A stretch of 64,000 nt of DNA from Methylophilus sp. QUAN (GTDB taxonomy: Bacteria; Pseudomonadota; Gammaproteobacteria; Burkholderiales; Methylophilaceae). The stretch lies in NCBI RefSeq assembly GCF_015354445.1, contig NZ_JADKYT010000002.1, forward strand, positions 558,001 through 622,000, read 5' to 3'. Made by a program: the position numbers and the translations under genes. Each line of letters starts with the position of its first letter. Positions within the stretch are counted from its first letter, which is position 1. The notes beneath the pieces were generated by a model. That model had not been told where the DNA came from, did not search any database, and was given only the letters and a program-made list of their open reading frames with translations. Shown here piece by piece: positions 16,845-25,226 of this stretch.

Positions 16845-18039
16845 TTTCATGAATCAATATTTCGCAACCTGCCCGCGCGGCCTGGAAGCTATCCTCGTCG
16901 ACGAGCTCAAGCAGGGCGGGGCGCGTGACATTAAAGCCACCGAAGGCGGCGCCAGTTTTAGCGGTGAGCTGTCTGTGTGTTATCACGCCAACCTGCATTC
17001 ACGCGTAGCGACGCGCATCCTAATGCAGGTCGGTCGCGGTAAATATCTTAAAGAGGATGACATTTACCAGGGCGCACTCAAAATCAACTGGCCAAACTGG
17101 TTTGATGTCAAACACAGCATGATGGTGAAAGTCACCGCCGTGCGCAGCCCTTTGAAAAGCCTGGAATTTATTACCCTGCGGGTCAAAGATGCGATCTGCG
17201 ACCGCTTCCGCCAAAGTGTGGGTAGCCGTCCGAATATCGACACACGCGAGCCAGGCGTGCGTGTGCATGTTTACCTGACTGCTGACAGTTACCAATTATA
17301 TGTAGATACCTCTGGCAATCCCTTATATCAGCGCGGCAACCGCAAAAACAGCATTGAAGCGCCACTGCGTGAAAACCTGGCGGCGGGTATTTTAAAACTC
17401 ACTGGATGGCAACCTGGCCAGGCACTGCTGGACCCGATGTGTGGCAGCGGGACCTTCTTGCTGGAGGCTGTCATGATTGCGCTGAATATTGCGCCAGGCC
17501 TGAACCGCAATTTTGGTTTTGAAAAGCTCAAAAACTTTGAATCTGATACCTTCAAAAAAGTGCGTAATGCCGCGGCCAAAGCGGTGAAACCAGTGAGCTT
17601 CCAGAGTATTTACGGTTCAGACATGGATTTACGCGCCGTGCGCGTGACCAAGCAAAACCTGGAAATGGCGGGCTGGCTGGATGCAGTGCAATTGTCGCAC
17701 TGGGAATTTACCAAGGTTGTACCGCCCGCAGAGAGCGGTGTGCTGGTTGCCAATCCTCCTTATGGTGTGCGCATCGGTGAGGACGACACGCTGGCTGAGT
17801 TGTACCCGGAAATGGCGGCGACGCTCAAGCAGAAGTTCTCCGGCTGGAATACTTACTTCCTCACCAATGATTTGCGTATGCCTAAACTCATGCGCTTAAG
17901 CCCAAGCAAGAAAACGCTGCTGTATAACGGACCCTTAGAGTGTCGTTTGTTTGAAATTAAAATGGTGGCAGGTAGCAATCGGCGTGAAAAACCCGAGGCA
18001 CCGGCTGCTGACCATGCACAGGCAGATGATAGTCAGTAG
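16837..18039 (+). CDS. THUMP-domain class I RNA methyltransferase (RlmL-N/YcbY-like)
   Basis: The 400-residue protein combines a THUMP RNA-binding domain (about 40-155) with a UPF0020 methyltransferase domain carrying DPMCGSGTF (about 199) and the N2-guanine methyltransferase motif NPPYGVRIG (about 305). It is expected to methylate the exocyclic amine of a guanosine in 23S rRNA (m2G2445 in the E. coli RlmKL enzyme), here without the fused second methyltransferase. The start is GTG at 16837, chosen because AAGGAG lies 10 nt upstream; the ATG at 16849 is too far from it. It overlaps the SpeE-like gene by 8 bp. Confidence 0.9.
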   Translation: MANFMNQYFATCPRGLEAILVDELKQGGARDIKATEGGASFSGELSVCYHANLHSRVATRILMQVGRGKYLKEDDIYQGALKINWPNWFDVKHSMMVKVTAVRSPLKSLEFITLRVKDAICDRFRQSVGSRPNIDTREPGVRVHVYLTADSYQLYVDTSGNPLYQRGNRKNSIEAPLRENLAAGILKLTGWQPGQALLDPMCGSGTFLLEAVMIALNIAPGLNRNFGFEKLKNFESDTFKKVRNAAAKAVKPVSFQSIYGSDMDLRAVRVTKQNLEMAGWLDAVQLSHWEFTKVVPPAESGVLVANPPYGVRIGEDDTLAELYPEMAATLKQKFSGWNTYFLTNDLRMPKLMRLSPSKKTLLYNGPLECRLFEIKMVAGSNRREKPEAPAADHAQADDSQ

Positions 18040-18065
18040 TTCAGTCATTACGTTTAAGGATAGCC

Positions 18066-18419
18066 ATGACAGATTCGATTGATGCATTGCGGGCGCGCGT
18101 GAATGCCTTTGTAGAGGAGCGGGACTGGGCACAGTTTCACTCTCCCAAGAACCTCTCCATGGCCATGATTGTAGAAGCCGCTGAAGTGGTTGAACATTTT
18201 CAATGGATGACAGAGTCCGACAGTCGCCAACTAGACGCTGAGACCAAAGACAAAGTCGGGCAGGAGTTGGCGGATACCTTTGTTTACCTGATGCGGATTG
18301 CTGAAGTGTGCGGTATTGATTTAATCGCCGCTGCCAATGCCAAGATTACGCTGAATGCGCAGAAGTATCCAGCCGATAAGTGCAAAGGTAGCAATGCAAA
18401 ATACACTGAATATCAATAA
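18066..18419 (+). CDS. MazG-like nucleotide pyrophosphohydrolase
   Basis: The 117-residue all-alpha NTP pyrophosphatase has the metal ligands of the family: IVEAAEVVEHF (E-x3-E type) and GQELADTFVYLMRIAEVCGIDL (E-x2-D). It would hydrolyse non-canonical or excess dNTPs to the monophosphate, as in the dCTPase/RS21-C6 branch, and so clean the nucleotide pool. It lies 26 bp after the methyltransferase gene with AAGGA in front of its ATG and may be co-transcribed. Confidence 0.88.
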   Translation: MTDSIDALRARVNAFVEERDWAQFHSPKNLSMAMIVEAAEVVEHFQWMTESDSRQLDAETKDKVGQELADTFVYLMRIAEVCGIDLIAAANAKITLNAQKYPADKCKGSNAKYTEYQ

Positions 18420-18466
18420 ATTATATTGATTAATTAAAGTTAATGATTAATTGAAGGGGTGTGTTT

Positions 18467-18964
18467 GTGACGATGCATATAAGCTCGCCGGTGACGGATT
18501 TGCTAGTCCAGCAGCAGATTCAATTTCAAGTGATTGAGATTCCTCTCAGTGAGGATAAGAAACCGATTCGCCAGTTAGAAGAATTACTGTCTGCGCAAGA
18601 CTTGGATCCGCAATCTGTGGTGCGCAGTGTGGTGTTCAAAGGTGAAAGTAGTGGTTTCTGCCTGCTGGCAGTGGCCGGTGGCGGCCGTGCCGACTGGGCA
18701 TTATTACGTGCCCAGCTCGGTGAGCGTAAATGCCGTATGGCGGAGTATGACGAAGTACCGGAAGCCACCGGCTATGTCGTCGGCGCGGTACCGCCGATTG
18801 CTTTGCCCGCAGGCCTCACGGTGTTAGTGGATGACAGTGTGGCCAGTTATGACACCGTGGTAATTGGCAGTGGTGTGCTCGGCTATGCCCTGGCACTGCG
18901 TTCCACAGATTTGCTGCAATGTCTCAGTGGCAAAACGCGCGGGCATTTTGTTAAAGCGGAATAG
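18467..18964 (+). CDS. YbaK/EbsC-type aminoacyl-tRNA deacylase
   Basis: The protein (165 residues from GTG at 18467) has the YbaK/ProX fold, with the catalytic lysine in VVFKGES, AVAGGGRADW, and a conserved GYVVGAVPPI block. Such proteins remove wrongly attached amino acids, such as Cys or Ala, from tRNA(Pro) and related tRNAs. Three in-frame starts exist (GTG 18461, GTG 18467, ATG 18473). GAAGGGG a few bases upstream best fits the GTG at 18467. Which tRNA is edited cannot be told from sequence. Confidence 0.82.
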   Translation: MTMHISSPVTDLLVQQQIQFQVIEIPLSEDKKPIRQLEELLSAQDLDPQSVVRSVVFKGESSGFCLLAVAGGGRADWALLRAQLGERKCRMAEYDEVPEATGYVVGAVPPIALPAGLTVLVDDSVASYDTVVIGSGVLGYALALRSTDLLQCLSGKTRGHFVKAE

Positions 18965-18978
18965 CCACACCACTCACA

Positions 18979-19728
18979 CTAAAGTGTGCTGTCGTTTACG
19001 TCTGCAATCAGGCGTTCAAATTTGGCTTTATCACTGCCACGAATAATCCATTTCTTTAGGCCTTTGTTCCAGCTGGCCCCGGCTTCTTTAATCGCCTCTT
19101 TATGTTTATGCGTATTGCCGGTCAGTGCGTATGCTTTGCCGTGCGGCTCCAGCCCTAAGTGTTGGTCAGTGGCGGCGTGATCATGTGAGAGATCATGCTT
19201 AACTTCCTGACCAGAGCTTGAGGCCATGGTCGTTGCAGTCGCTGGCGGGGTGTTCACTGCGGCATCCTGAAATGATTTAAGCTCTATGAGTTTGGCGCGG
19301 ATTTGCATGCAGACCGGATTGGTGGCTGCCAGCCAGTTTTTGTCATGGCGGTTGGCTTCATATTGGCCGGGCATAATGCCCATGAGGTCGGTGGGTAGCC
19401 GCAAGTCAGCAACATGGTCAGGGGTGATAAAGAAACAGCGTTCAACACCCAGGCGGCCGATAAACAGGCCTAATTCAAAAATCACATTGTCACGTACCAC
19501 CGGGTTCTGCTGGCCACGCATAATGGTCAGGTCATCCGGGCTGAATACAAACACGCCAAAATCCGAGTTGCGTAGGGCATTGATTAAACTGTAAATCGTC
19601 GTGCCGGAAATTTGAAATACGCCATTGCTCCATACGGTACATTCGGCATCGCGGGTTAGATTGGCGTGTATTGCATTGGCGATGTCGAGACCTTCACGCG
19701 AAGAGCCTATAAAGATTTTTGGTTTCAT
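18979..19728 (-). CDS. TIR-like nucleotide-binding protein with a DUF5710-like C-terminal tail
   Basis: The 249-residue protein begins with a TIR-like (CAP12/PCTIR, PF10137-type) domain: KIFIGSSREGLDIANAI, FGVFVFSPDDL, then NVIFELGLFIGRLG, whose glutamate matches the catalytic residue of NAD-cleaving TIR-like enzymes. A linker rich in Ala, Thr and His (about 160-195) leads to a small C-terminal module, YALTGNTHKHKEAIKEAGA, then W-N-K-GLKKWII, which resembles DUF5710-type domains (K-x-KG-A-x-W-x4-KKW). ATG at 19728 is chosen over GTG at 19731 because GAAGGA sits 8 nt upstream. No CBASS cyclase or Thoeris partner is nearby. An NADase role in phage defence is possible but only inferred. Confidence 0.8.
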   Translation of the reverse strand: MKPKIFIGSSREGLDIANAIHANLTRDAECTVWSNGVFQISGTTIYSLINALRNSDFGVFVFSPDDLTIMRGQQNPVVRDNVIFELGLFIGRLGVERCFFITPDHVADLRLPTDLMGIMPGQYEANRHDKNWLAATNPVCMQIRAKLIELKSFQDAAVNTPPATATTMASSSGQEVKHDLSHDHAATDQHLGLEPHGKAYALTGNTHKHKEAIKEAGASWNKGLKKWIIRGSDKAKFERLIADVNDSTL

Positions 19729-19807
19729 CACAGCGTTCCTTCAATTGTTAGGATGTTATCATTTATTAACAATTGTATATGTGGCGTGCGTGGCTTGCCA
19801 TAAAAAT

Positions 19808-19835
19808 AATAAAGCCCGGCGAACCGGGCTTTATT
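19808..19835 (-). terminator. Rho-independent terminator after the Ser/Asn-rich gene
   Basis: AATAAAGCCCGG and CCGGGCTTTATT form a 12-bp stem with a 4-nt CGAA loop, followed leftwards by a T-rich stretch. It separates the gene ending at 19888 from the TIR-like gene. Confidence 0.88.
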
Positions 19836-19887
19836 GATGAAAACATGAATCGTTGATGATGCTGTTTAAAGACTCGTCTCTTAAGAC

Positions 19888-20334
19888 TTAATTGCCAAGG
19901 ATCGTGTTTAAAGAGTTATTTTTACTGCTCTCGACCATGACGGACGCTTTGCCTGGGCTTTCACTGATGGTGTTGACCCAGTCATCACTCATGCTTTCTA
20001 AGGCACTGCTAGATGATGCACCCATCAAGCCGGTCAAACCTGTGCTGTCATCATTTGTGTCATCGCCGTTGCCAAATATCAGCGATGCATTGCTTAACTG
20101 GTATTGACGTAATTGCTGCATTAAGCCTTTGGCCGTGTATGTTTCAGGTGCCGTGCCAGTGTTGCCTAGGGTGACCTGTGCGCTGGCTGACGCGTTAGGG
20201 CTGCTGTCATTGCTGGACTTTGTTTCTTTGGTGGTTGTACTGATGGCGTCGCCTGAGGTCGTTGCATTGGCTTCGGTATTGTAGGCTTTATTTAACAATG
20301 CCGAGACGTTGCTTTGAATGTTAGAAACTGACAT
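19888..20334 (-). CDS. Ser/Thr/Asn-rich protein of unknown function
   Basis: The 148-residue protein has no signal peptide, no membrane segment and no cysteine. A short amphipathic N-terminus (MSVSNIQSNVSALLNKAYNT) precedes a disordered Ser/Thr/Asn-rich stretch, a more ordered middle (GLMQQLRQYQLSNASLIFGN) and a Ser/Asp-rich end. The composition recalls surface or flagellum-associated secreted substrates, but no family is recognised. The ATG at 20334 is chosen because GAGG lies 7 nt upstream; the ATG at 20340 would sit almost on top of it. It is monocistronic, with its own terminator, and diverges from the pabC cluster. Confidence 0.65.
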   Translation of the reverse strand: MSVSNIQSNVSALLNKAYNTEANATTSGDAISTTTKETKSSNDSSPNASASAQVTLGNTGTAPETYTAKGLMQQLRQYQLSNASLIFGNGDDTNDDSTGLTGLMGASSSSALESMSDDWVNTISESPGKASVMVESSKNNSLNTILGN

Positions 20335-20536
20335 GACCATGCCTCGTCAAAAAGAATAGGGATACATTACCGCTGATCTTGTTAACGGCATGAGTACAAT
20401 AAACTTTAAAAAATCCCTTATTTCAGGGTTTAGGCCGTGACTCGTGGCTGGTTTTTCGTCAGATAGCGCGTCGTCCAGGGGCGATTTATGGTATGGTTTC
20501 AGCCTTGTTAGACATCACTCTTTTCTCTGGCACCAC

Positions 20537-21376
20537 ATGACTTCAGTCCGCTATTGCGTCAACGGTAAATTGGTCTCCGGCATTGCGCCAACCAATCGCG
20601 GCTTTGCTTATGGCGATGGCATTTTCCGCACCATGCGCCTGCTCGATGGTGAGTTGCAGGACTGGCCATTGCATTATCAAACGCTGGTTGCCGATTGCAG
20701 TAAAATTCAGATTGTGTGTCCTTCTGCCGAGTTGCTGATGCAGGAATTCAAGCACTTGATGGCCTCTGCTGACGACGAAGTGTTATCGCACGGCATTGTG
20801 AAAATCATGATTACACGAGGTGACGGTGCGCGTGGATATGCACCGCCTGCCATCTGCGAGCCGACAAGGGTGTTGATATACAGTGCATTGCCGGTATATG
20901 CCCCAGAAATCTATACCACAGGGGTCGCTTTATATACCTGCCAGACACGCTTGGCTTCGCAGCCCTTACTGGCGGGCATTAAACACATGAATCGCCTGGA
21001 AAATGTGCTGGCACGGGCAGAACTCAAAGATCCGCGCTTTTTCGATGGCGTGTTGCGTGATTACGATGACCAGGTGATTGAAGCTGTCAGCGGTAACCTG
21101 TTTATCAGCAAAGATGGTTTGGTGATGACGCCGGCACTGGATCATTGCGGTGTGGCGGGCGTGATGCGACAGAAAATCCTCGACTGGTATAAAACGCAGG
21201 GTCAGGCTGTGGTCTCGACAAATTTGTTTATGGAAAACTTGCTGGTCGCTGATGCGGTGGTGGTTGCCAATAGTGTTTATGGTGTATTGCAGGTGACGCA
21301 GATTGACGAGCAGGCAATCGCCACCAATGATTGGGCCAAAGAGTTAAGAGCGCATTTAAACTATGTTGTTCATTAA
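20537..21376 (+). CDS. pabC: Aminodeoxychorismate lyase (PabC)
   Basis: The 279-residue PLP enzyme cleaves 4-amino-4-deoxychorismate to p-aminobenzoate and pyruvate in folate synthesis. Fold type IV features are present: the early GFAYGDGIFRTMR block, and the PLP lysine in AGIKHMNRLENVLAR. EAVSGNLF is the usual cofactor-phosphate contact. The start at 20537 (MTSVRYCVNGKL) matches family length; an upstream ATG at 20444 would add 31 residues with no homology-like features. It opens the pabC-mltG-tmk-holB-pilZ-ycfH cluster and overlaps mltG by 14 bp. Confidence 0.93.
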   Translation: MTSVRYCVNGKLVSGIAPTNRGFAYGDGIFRTMRLLDGELQDWPLHYQTLVADCSKIQIVCPSAELLMQEFKHLMASADDEVLSHGIVKIMITRGDGARGYAPPAICEPTRVLIYSALPVYAPEIYTTGVALYTCQTRLASQPLLAGIKHMNRLENVLARAELKDPRFFDGVLRDYDDQVIEAVSGNLFISKDGLVMTPALDHCGVAGVMRQKILDWYKTQGQAVVSTNLFMENLLVADAVVVANSVYGVLQVTQIDEQAIATNDWAKELRAHLNYVVH

Positions 21377-22370
21377 GCAGTGTGTGAAATACGGCATTGC
21401 CGCGCTGATACTGGGCGTTGTGGCATTGACGGTTTGGGTGGTGATTTTCATGATCAGGCCATTGCCGATGGCGTCAGAAACCATAGGCCTGCAGATTCCG
21501 GCCGGTGCTAGCGTGCGCGGCATTGCCGATCAACTGGTCGCCGCAGGCGTGCTGACTGAGCCGTATAGCTTTCTGTTGACGGTCAAACTGACGGGCAGTG
21601 GTGGTCAATTGCAGGCCGGTGATTATGCTTTGAATACACCATTGCAGGTGATGTCGCTCATCGACATCCTTAAACACGGCACGTTTGACCAATTTAAGCT
21701 GCAATTAATCGAAGGCAAGACCTTTGCCGACTTCAGGCAGAAGCTGGCACAAATGCCAGGCATTCGTCATGACACCCTGATGCTGTCGGACAGCGAATTG
21801 ATGCAGCAAGTGAGTGGGCAAAGCATGCATCCTGAAGGCTGGTTTTTTCCGGATACTTATTTTCTTGATGCGCAGAGCAGTGATGCCGACTTGTACAAAC
21901 GGGCTTACCAGAAAATGGCCCAGCATTTGTCAGCGGCCTGGGAGACGCGTGATGCTGGCTTGCCTTATCGCTCCATGTACGAGGCGCTGGTGATGGCCTC
22001 CATTGTTGAAAAAGAAACCGGGGTGGAAGAAGAGCGCCCGCAAATTGCTGGTGTGTTCATTAACCGCCTGCGTAAAGGCATGCGTTTGCAGACTGATCCT
22101 ACCGTGATTTACGGCATGGGCACGCGTTACCAGGGCAATATCACCAAAAAAGACTTACTGACGGATACGCCTTACAACACGTATACGCGCAGTGGTTTAC
22201 CGCCGACACCAATCGCCTTACCAGGGCTGGCATCTATCCAGGCGGCATTGCATCCGGCCAAAACCAACGCCCTTTATTTTGTGGCTAACGGCCAGGGCAG
22301 ACATGTGTTTACCAGCTCGCTAGAGGCGCATAACCAGGCCGTGCGGGCTTACCAATTAAAGAAACACTAG
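21363..22370 (+). CDS. mltG: Endolytic murein transglycosylase MltG
   Basis: The 335-residue YceG-family protein has a single N-terminal membrane anchor (about 8-31), a LysM-like segment (about 40-95) and the catalytic domain with glutamate in ASIVEKETG. GVFINRLRKGMRLQTDPTVIYG and YNTYTRSGLPPTPIALPG are family signatures. It cuts nascent glycan strands in the periplasm, limiting their length. It overlaps pabC by 14 bp and precedes tmk, the order seen in many proteobacteria. Confidence 0.96.
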   Translation: MLFIKQCVKYGIAALILGVVALTVWVVIFMIRPLPMASETIGLQIPAGASVRGIADQLVAAGVLTEPYSFLLTVKLTGSGGQLQAGDYALNTPLQVMSLIDILKHGTFDQFKLQLIEGKTFADFRQKLAQMPGIRHDTLMLSDSELMQQVSGQSMHPEGWFFPDTYFLDAQSSDADLYKRAYQKMAQHLSAAWETRDAGLPYRSMYEALVMASIVEKETGVEEERPQIAGVFINRLRKGMRLQTDPTVIYGMGTRYQGNITKKDLLTDTPYNTYTRSGLPPTPIALPGLASIQAALHPAKTNALYFVANGQGRHVFTSSLEAHNQAVRAYQLKKH

Positions 22371-22400
22371 CGCAATGATGTACATGGGGAAGGTTAAATA

Positions 22401-23006
22401 ATGGCAGGCTTGTTTATTACGCTGGAAGGCATGGATGGTGCAGGCAAAAGCACGCATATTCCGACCATACTGCAAATGCTGGCCAGCCGTGGCCGCGAAG
22501 TGGTGTCTACACGTGAGCCTGGTGGCACGCTATTAGGCGAAGAGTTGCGCGAAATCCTGTTGCACAGAGAAATGCATGTGGAAACCGAGTCTTTGTTGAT
22601 GTTTGCTGCGCGTGCCGAGCATCTGCAGCAAGTTATTCTGCCCGCATTGCAGCGCGATGCGATTGTGGTCTCAGACCGTTTCACTGATGCCTCTTATGCT
22701 TACCAGTGTGGCGCACGCGGCTTGCCTTTGCACAAGATGCAGCAATTGGAACAGTGGGTACAGGGTGATTTGCAGCCCGATGTCACCCTGTTGTTTGATG
22801 TGCCGGTTGAGGTGAGTTTGCAGCGCCTGGCCGGGGCACGGACGCCTGACAAGTTTGAAGCGCAAGGCGCTGAATTTTTTGCCAGGTTGCGCGCGCAATA
22901 CCTGGCCAGGGCAGCTGAATTTCCGCAGCGGTTTCGCGTCATAGACTCACATCGCTCACTTGAAGAAGTAAAGAAGTCAGTTGAAGAAATCATTTCATCT
23001 TTATGA
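22401..23006 (+). CDS. tmk: Thymidylate kinase
   Basis: The 201-residue P-loop kinase converts dTMP to dTDP. Walker A is GMDGAGKST (10-18), the DR motif is SDRFTDASYAYQ, and the lid region carries ARTPDKFEAQGAEFF. A GGGGAAGG ribosome binding site precedes the ATG. The stop codon overlaps the holB start by 4 bp (ATGA), so the two are translationally coupled. Confidence 0.97.
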   Translation: MAGLFITLEGMDGAGKSTHIPTILQMLASRGREVVSTREPGGTLLGEELREILLHREMHVETESLLMFAARAEHLQQVILPALQRDAIVVSDRFTDASYAYQCGARGLPLHKMQQLEQWVQGDLQPDVTLLFDVPVEVSLQRLAGARTPDKFEAQGAEFFARLRAQYLARAAEFPQRFRVIDSHRSLEEVKKSVEEIISSL

Positions 23007-23998
23007 TTAATAAGCTTTATCCCTGGCAAAATTCCTTGTTCTCGCATTGGATGCAAGCGGGGGAGACACGTCACCATGCGCTATTGCTGCATGGTAAAAC
23101 CGGCATTGGTAAACTGGACTTTGCCCAGACCATGGCTGCCGCGTTGCTTTGCTTGCAGCCACAGCAGCAGGGGTTTGCCTGTGGGGAGTGCCAGTCTTGT
23201 CACTGGCTGGCGGAGGGCGCGCATCCAGATTTTAAGGAGATCACGCCAGAAGACGATGATGGTGCTGACACGGGCAAAAAGAAGACGCGCAAACGCCAGC
23301 AAATCCTTATCGACCAGATACGCGCCTTGCATGACTATCTGTCACTGACTTCCCACCGCGTCGATGGTATTCGTGTGGTGTTGATTCACCCACTGGAGGC
23401 GATGAATGTGGCTGCCTCCAATGCGTTACTAAAGCTCCTGGAAGAGCCGCCGCAGCGTACCCAGTTTTTACTGGTGTCGCACCAGCGCCAGGCCTTGTTG
23501 CCAACCATTTTAAGCCGTTGCATGCAGGTAGAAATGCCGGTACCCAGCCGCGAGCAGGGTTTGCAGTGGTTACAAACCCAGTCTGTGGCCAACCCGGAAT
23601 GGGTCTGGCATTACAGCGGCGGTGCGCCAACCACCATACAGCAGGATGAGTTCGACTGGCATGCTTGGTACCAGCAATTCCGTCCGCACCTGGCAGGCGG
23701 GGCAAGCATAGACGTTGCCGCAGCGGTGCCAGTGCTGATCAAGCAGGGCATGGAGCAGGCGATACAGGTATTGCAAAAATGGTTGCTGGATGTCTGGTTA
23801 TCCAGCCATCAGCAGCCATTGCGGTATCACCCGAGTGAGGCCGCCCCATTGCAGGCATTGGCGGGCGCGGTCAATATGTCGCGTTTACTGGCGTTTCAAC
23901 AACAGCTAAATCGTTTTAGAATAACGGCACAGCATCCACTCAATCAGGAGTTACAGCTGGAGCAGTTATTATTGCAATATAAAAAAATGTTTGCTTAA
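23003..23998 (+). CDS. holB: DNA polymerase III delta' subunit
   Basis: The 331-residue clamp-loader subunit has a P-loop-like LHGKTGIGKLDFAQT, the four-cysteine zinc site (C-x8-C-x2-C-x2-C from LLCLQ to CQSC), and the sensor-1 region NALLKLLEEPPQRTQFLLVSH. It works in the clamp-loader complex that places the beta clamp on DNA. Position after tmk and before pilZ is conserved. The length is close to the E. coli protein (334). Confidence 0.95.
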   Translation: MINKLYPWQNSLFSHWMQAGETRHHALLLHGKTGIGKLDFAQTMAAALLCLQPQQQGFACGECQSCHWLAEGAHPDFKEITPEDDDGADTGKKKTRKRQQILIDQIRALHDYLSLTSHRVDGIRVVLIHPLEAMNVAASNALLKLLEEPPQRTQFLLVSHQRQALLPTILSRCMQVEMPVPSREQGLQWLQTQSVANPEWVWHYSGGAPTTIQQDEFDWHAWYQQFRPHLAGGASIDVAAAVPVLIKQGMEQAIQVLQKWLLDVWLSSHQQPLRYHPSEAAPLQALAGAVNMSRLLAFQQQLNRFRITAQHPLNQELQLEQLLLQYKKMFA

Positions 23999-24047
23999 TG
24001 CCAGGTGGTTTGATGGCTAATCAGGTAAATATTCTGGAGCTTGGGCA

Positions 24048-24410
24048 ATGACAGACACACTACCACCCGCCGCCGCAAAACCCGGTGTTTTGTCGCTGGC
24101 GATTCGCGAGAAAGCAGCCTTGTTCGCCGCTTATATGCCTTTTGTCAAAGGCGGCGGCTTGTTTATTCCGACCAGCAAGCCATTTAAAATGGGCGAAGAG
24201 ATTTTTATGTTGCTGACCTTGCTTAATGACCCGAATAAGCTCAAGGTGGTGGGTAAAGTCATCTGGATTACGCCGCAGGCAGCGAATAACAAGCCACAAG
24301 GCATAGGCATCCAGTTTACCGACAAGGATGGTGGTGCGGAGGCGAAGAAACGCATTGAGACGATTCTTGGCGCTGCACTCAAATCCAGCCGCCCTTCGAA
24401 TACGATATAG
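24048..24410 (+). CDS. pilZ: PilZ-domain protein of the type IV pilus PilZ type
   Basis: The 120-residue protein matches PilZ proper: VLSLAIREKAALFAAYMPFVKGGGLFIPT, then VVGKVIWITP and GIGIQF. Like the Pseudomonas archetype, it lacks the RxxxR c-di-GMP motif and so is expected to act through protein partners (PilB, FimX) in pilus assembly. GGAG precedes the start. It has the family's usual place between holB and tatD. Confidence 0.92.
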   Translation: MTDTLPPAAAKPGVLSLAIREKAALFAAYMPFVKGGGLFIPTSKPFKMGEEIFMLLTLLNDPNKLKVVGKVIWITPQAANNKPQGIGIQFTDKDGGAEAKKRIETILGAALKSSRPSNTI

Positions 24411-24449
24411 CGCTTATTTAACAGCTTTGAATGAGTTTTGGTTGAAAAC

Positions 24450-25226
24450 ATGTTAGTTGATTCGCATTGCCATCTTAATTTTTCAGAACTAGTCCAGAAT
24501 ATGGACCAGGTGCTTGAGAACATGCGCAGTCACCAGGTCGGGCATGCCTTGTGTGTGTCAGTCACGCTGGATAAGTTTCCCGAAGTGCTGGCGATTGCCG
24601 AGCAATACCCGAATATTTACGCCTCAGTCGGCGTGCATCCTGATTATGAAGATATTCAGGAGCCCACCGTAGATGGCCTGGTGAGTTTGGCTGATCATGG
24701 CCGCGTGGTTGCCATTGGCGAAACCGGCCTGGATTATTTCCGCCTCACTGGCGATCTGGAATGGCAGCGCGAGCGTTTTCGTACCCACATCCGCGCGGCG
24801 AAAGCGACCGGTAAGCCGCTGATTATCCATACCCGTAATGCCGCCGAAGATACCTTGCGTATCATGCAGGAAGAGGGCGCGGCTGAGGTGGGCGGGGTGA
24901 TGCATTGCTTTACCGAAAGCTGGGAAGTGGCGCAGGCAGCAATCGCCATGGGCTTTTATATCTCTTTTTCTGGCATCGTTACTTTTAAAAATGCGCAAGC
25001 CTTAAAAGACGTGGCGCAAAAAGTGCCTTTGGATAAAATGCTGGTCGAGACCGACTCTCCCTACCTGGCGCCCATCCCTTTCCGTGGTAAAACCAACCAG
25101 CCAGCCTATGTACGCCATGTAGCCGAAGAGGTTGCGCGTTTGCGTGATGTGCCATTGCAGCAGGTGATAGACGCTACCACGGCCAACTTCTTCACTCTGT
25201 TCAAACACGCACAGTCATGCAATTAA
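24450..25226 (+). CDS. ycfH: TatD-family metal-dependent hydrolase (YcfH)
   Basis: The 258-residue TIM-barrel hydrolase has the metal ligands DSHCHL, GETGLDY, IIHTRNA, MHCFTES and ETDSPYLAP in order. Members act as 3'-5' DNases or as D-aminoacyl-type hydrolases. The ATG at 24450 (MLVDSHCHL) is the usual family start; an in-frame TTG at 24438 adds only four residues. It overlaps the next gene by 10 bp. Confidence 0.93.
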   Translation: MLVDSHCHLNFSELVQNMDQVLENMRSHQVGHALCVSVTLDKFPEVLAIAEQYPNIYASVGVHPDYEDIQEPTVDGLVSLADHGRVVAIGETGLDYFRLTGDLEWQRERFRTHIRAAKATGKPLIIHTRNAAEDTLRIMQEEGAAEVGGVMHCFTESWEVAQAAIAMGFYISFSGIVTFKNAQALKDVAQKVPLDKMLVETDSPYLAPIPFRGKTNQPAYVRHVAEEVARLRDVPLQQVIDATTANFFTLFKHAQSCN

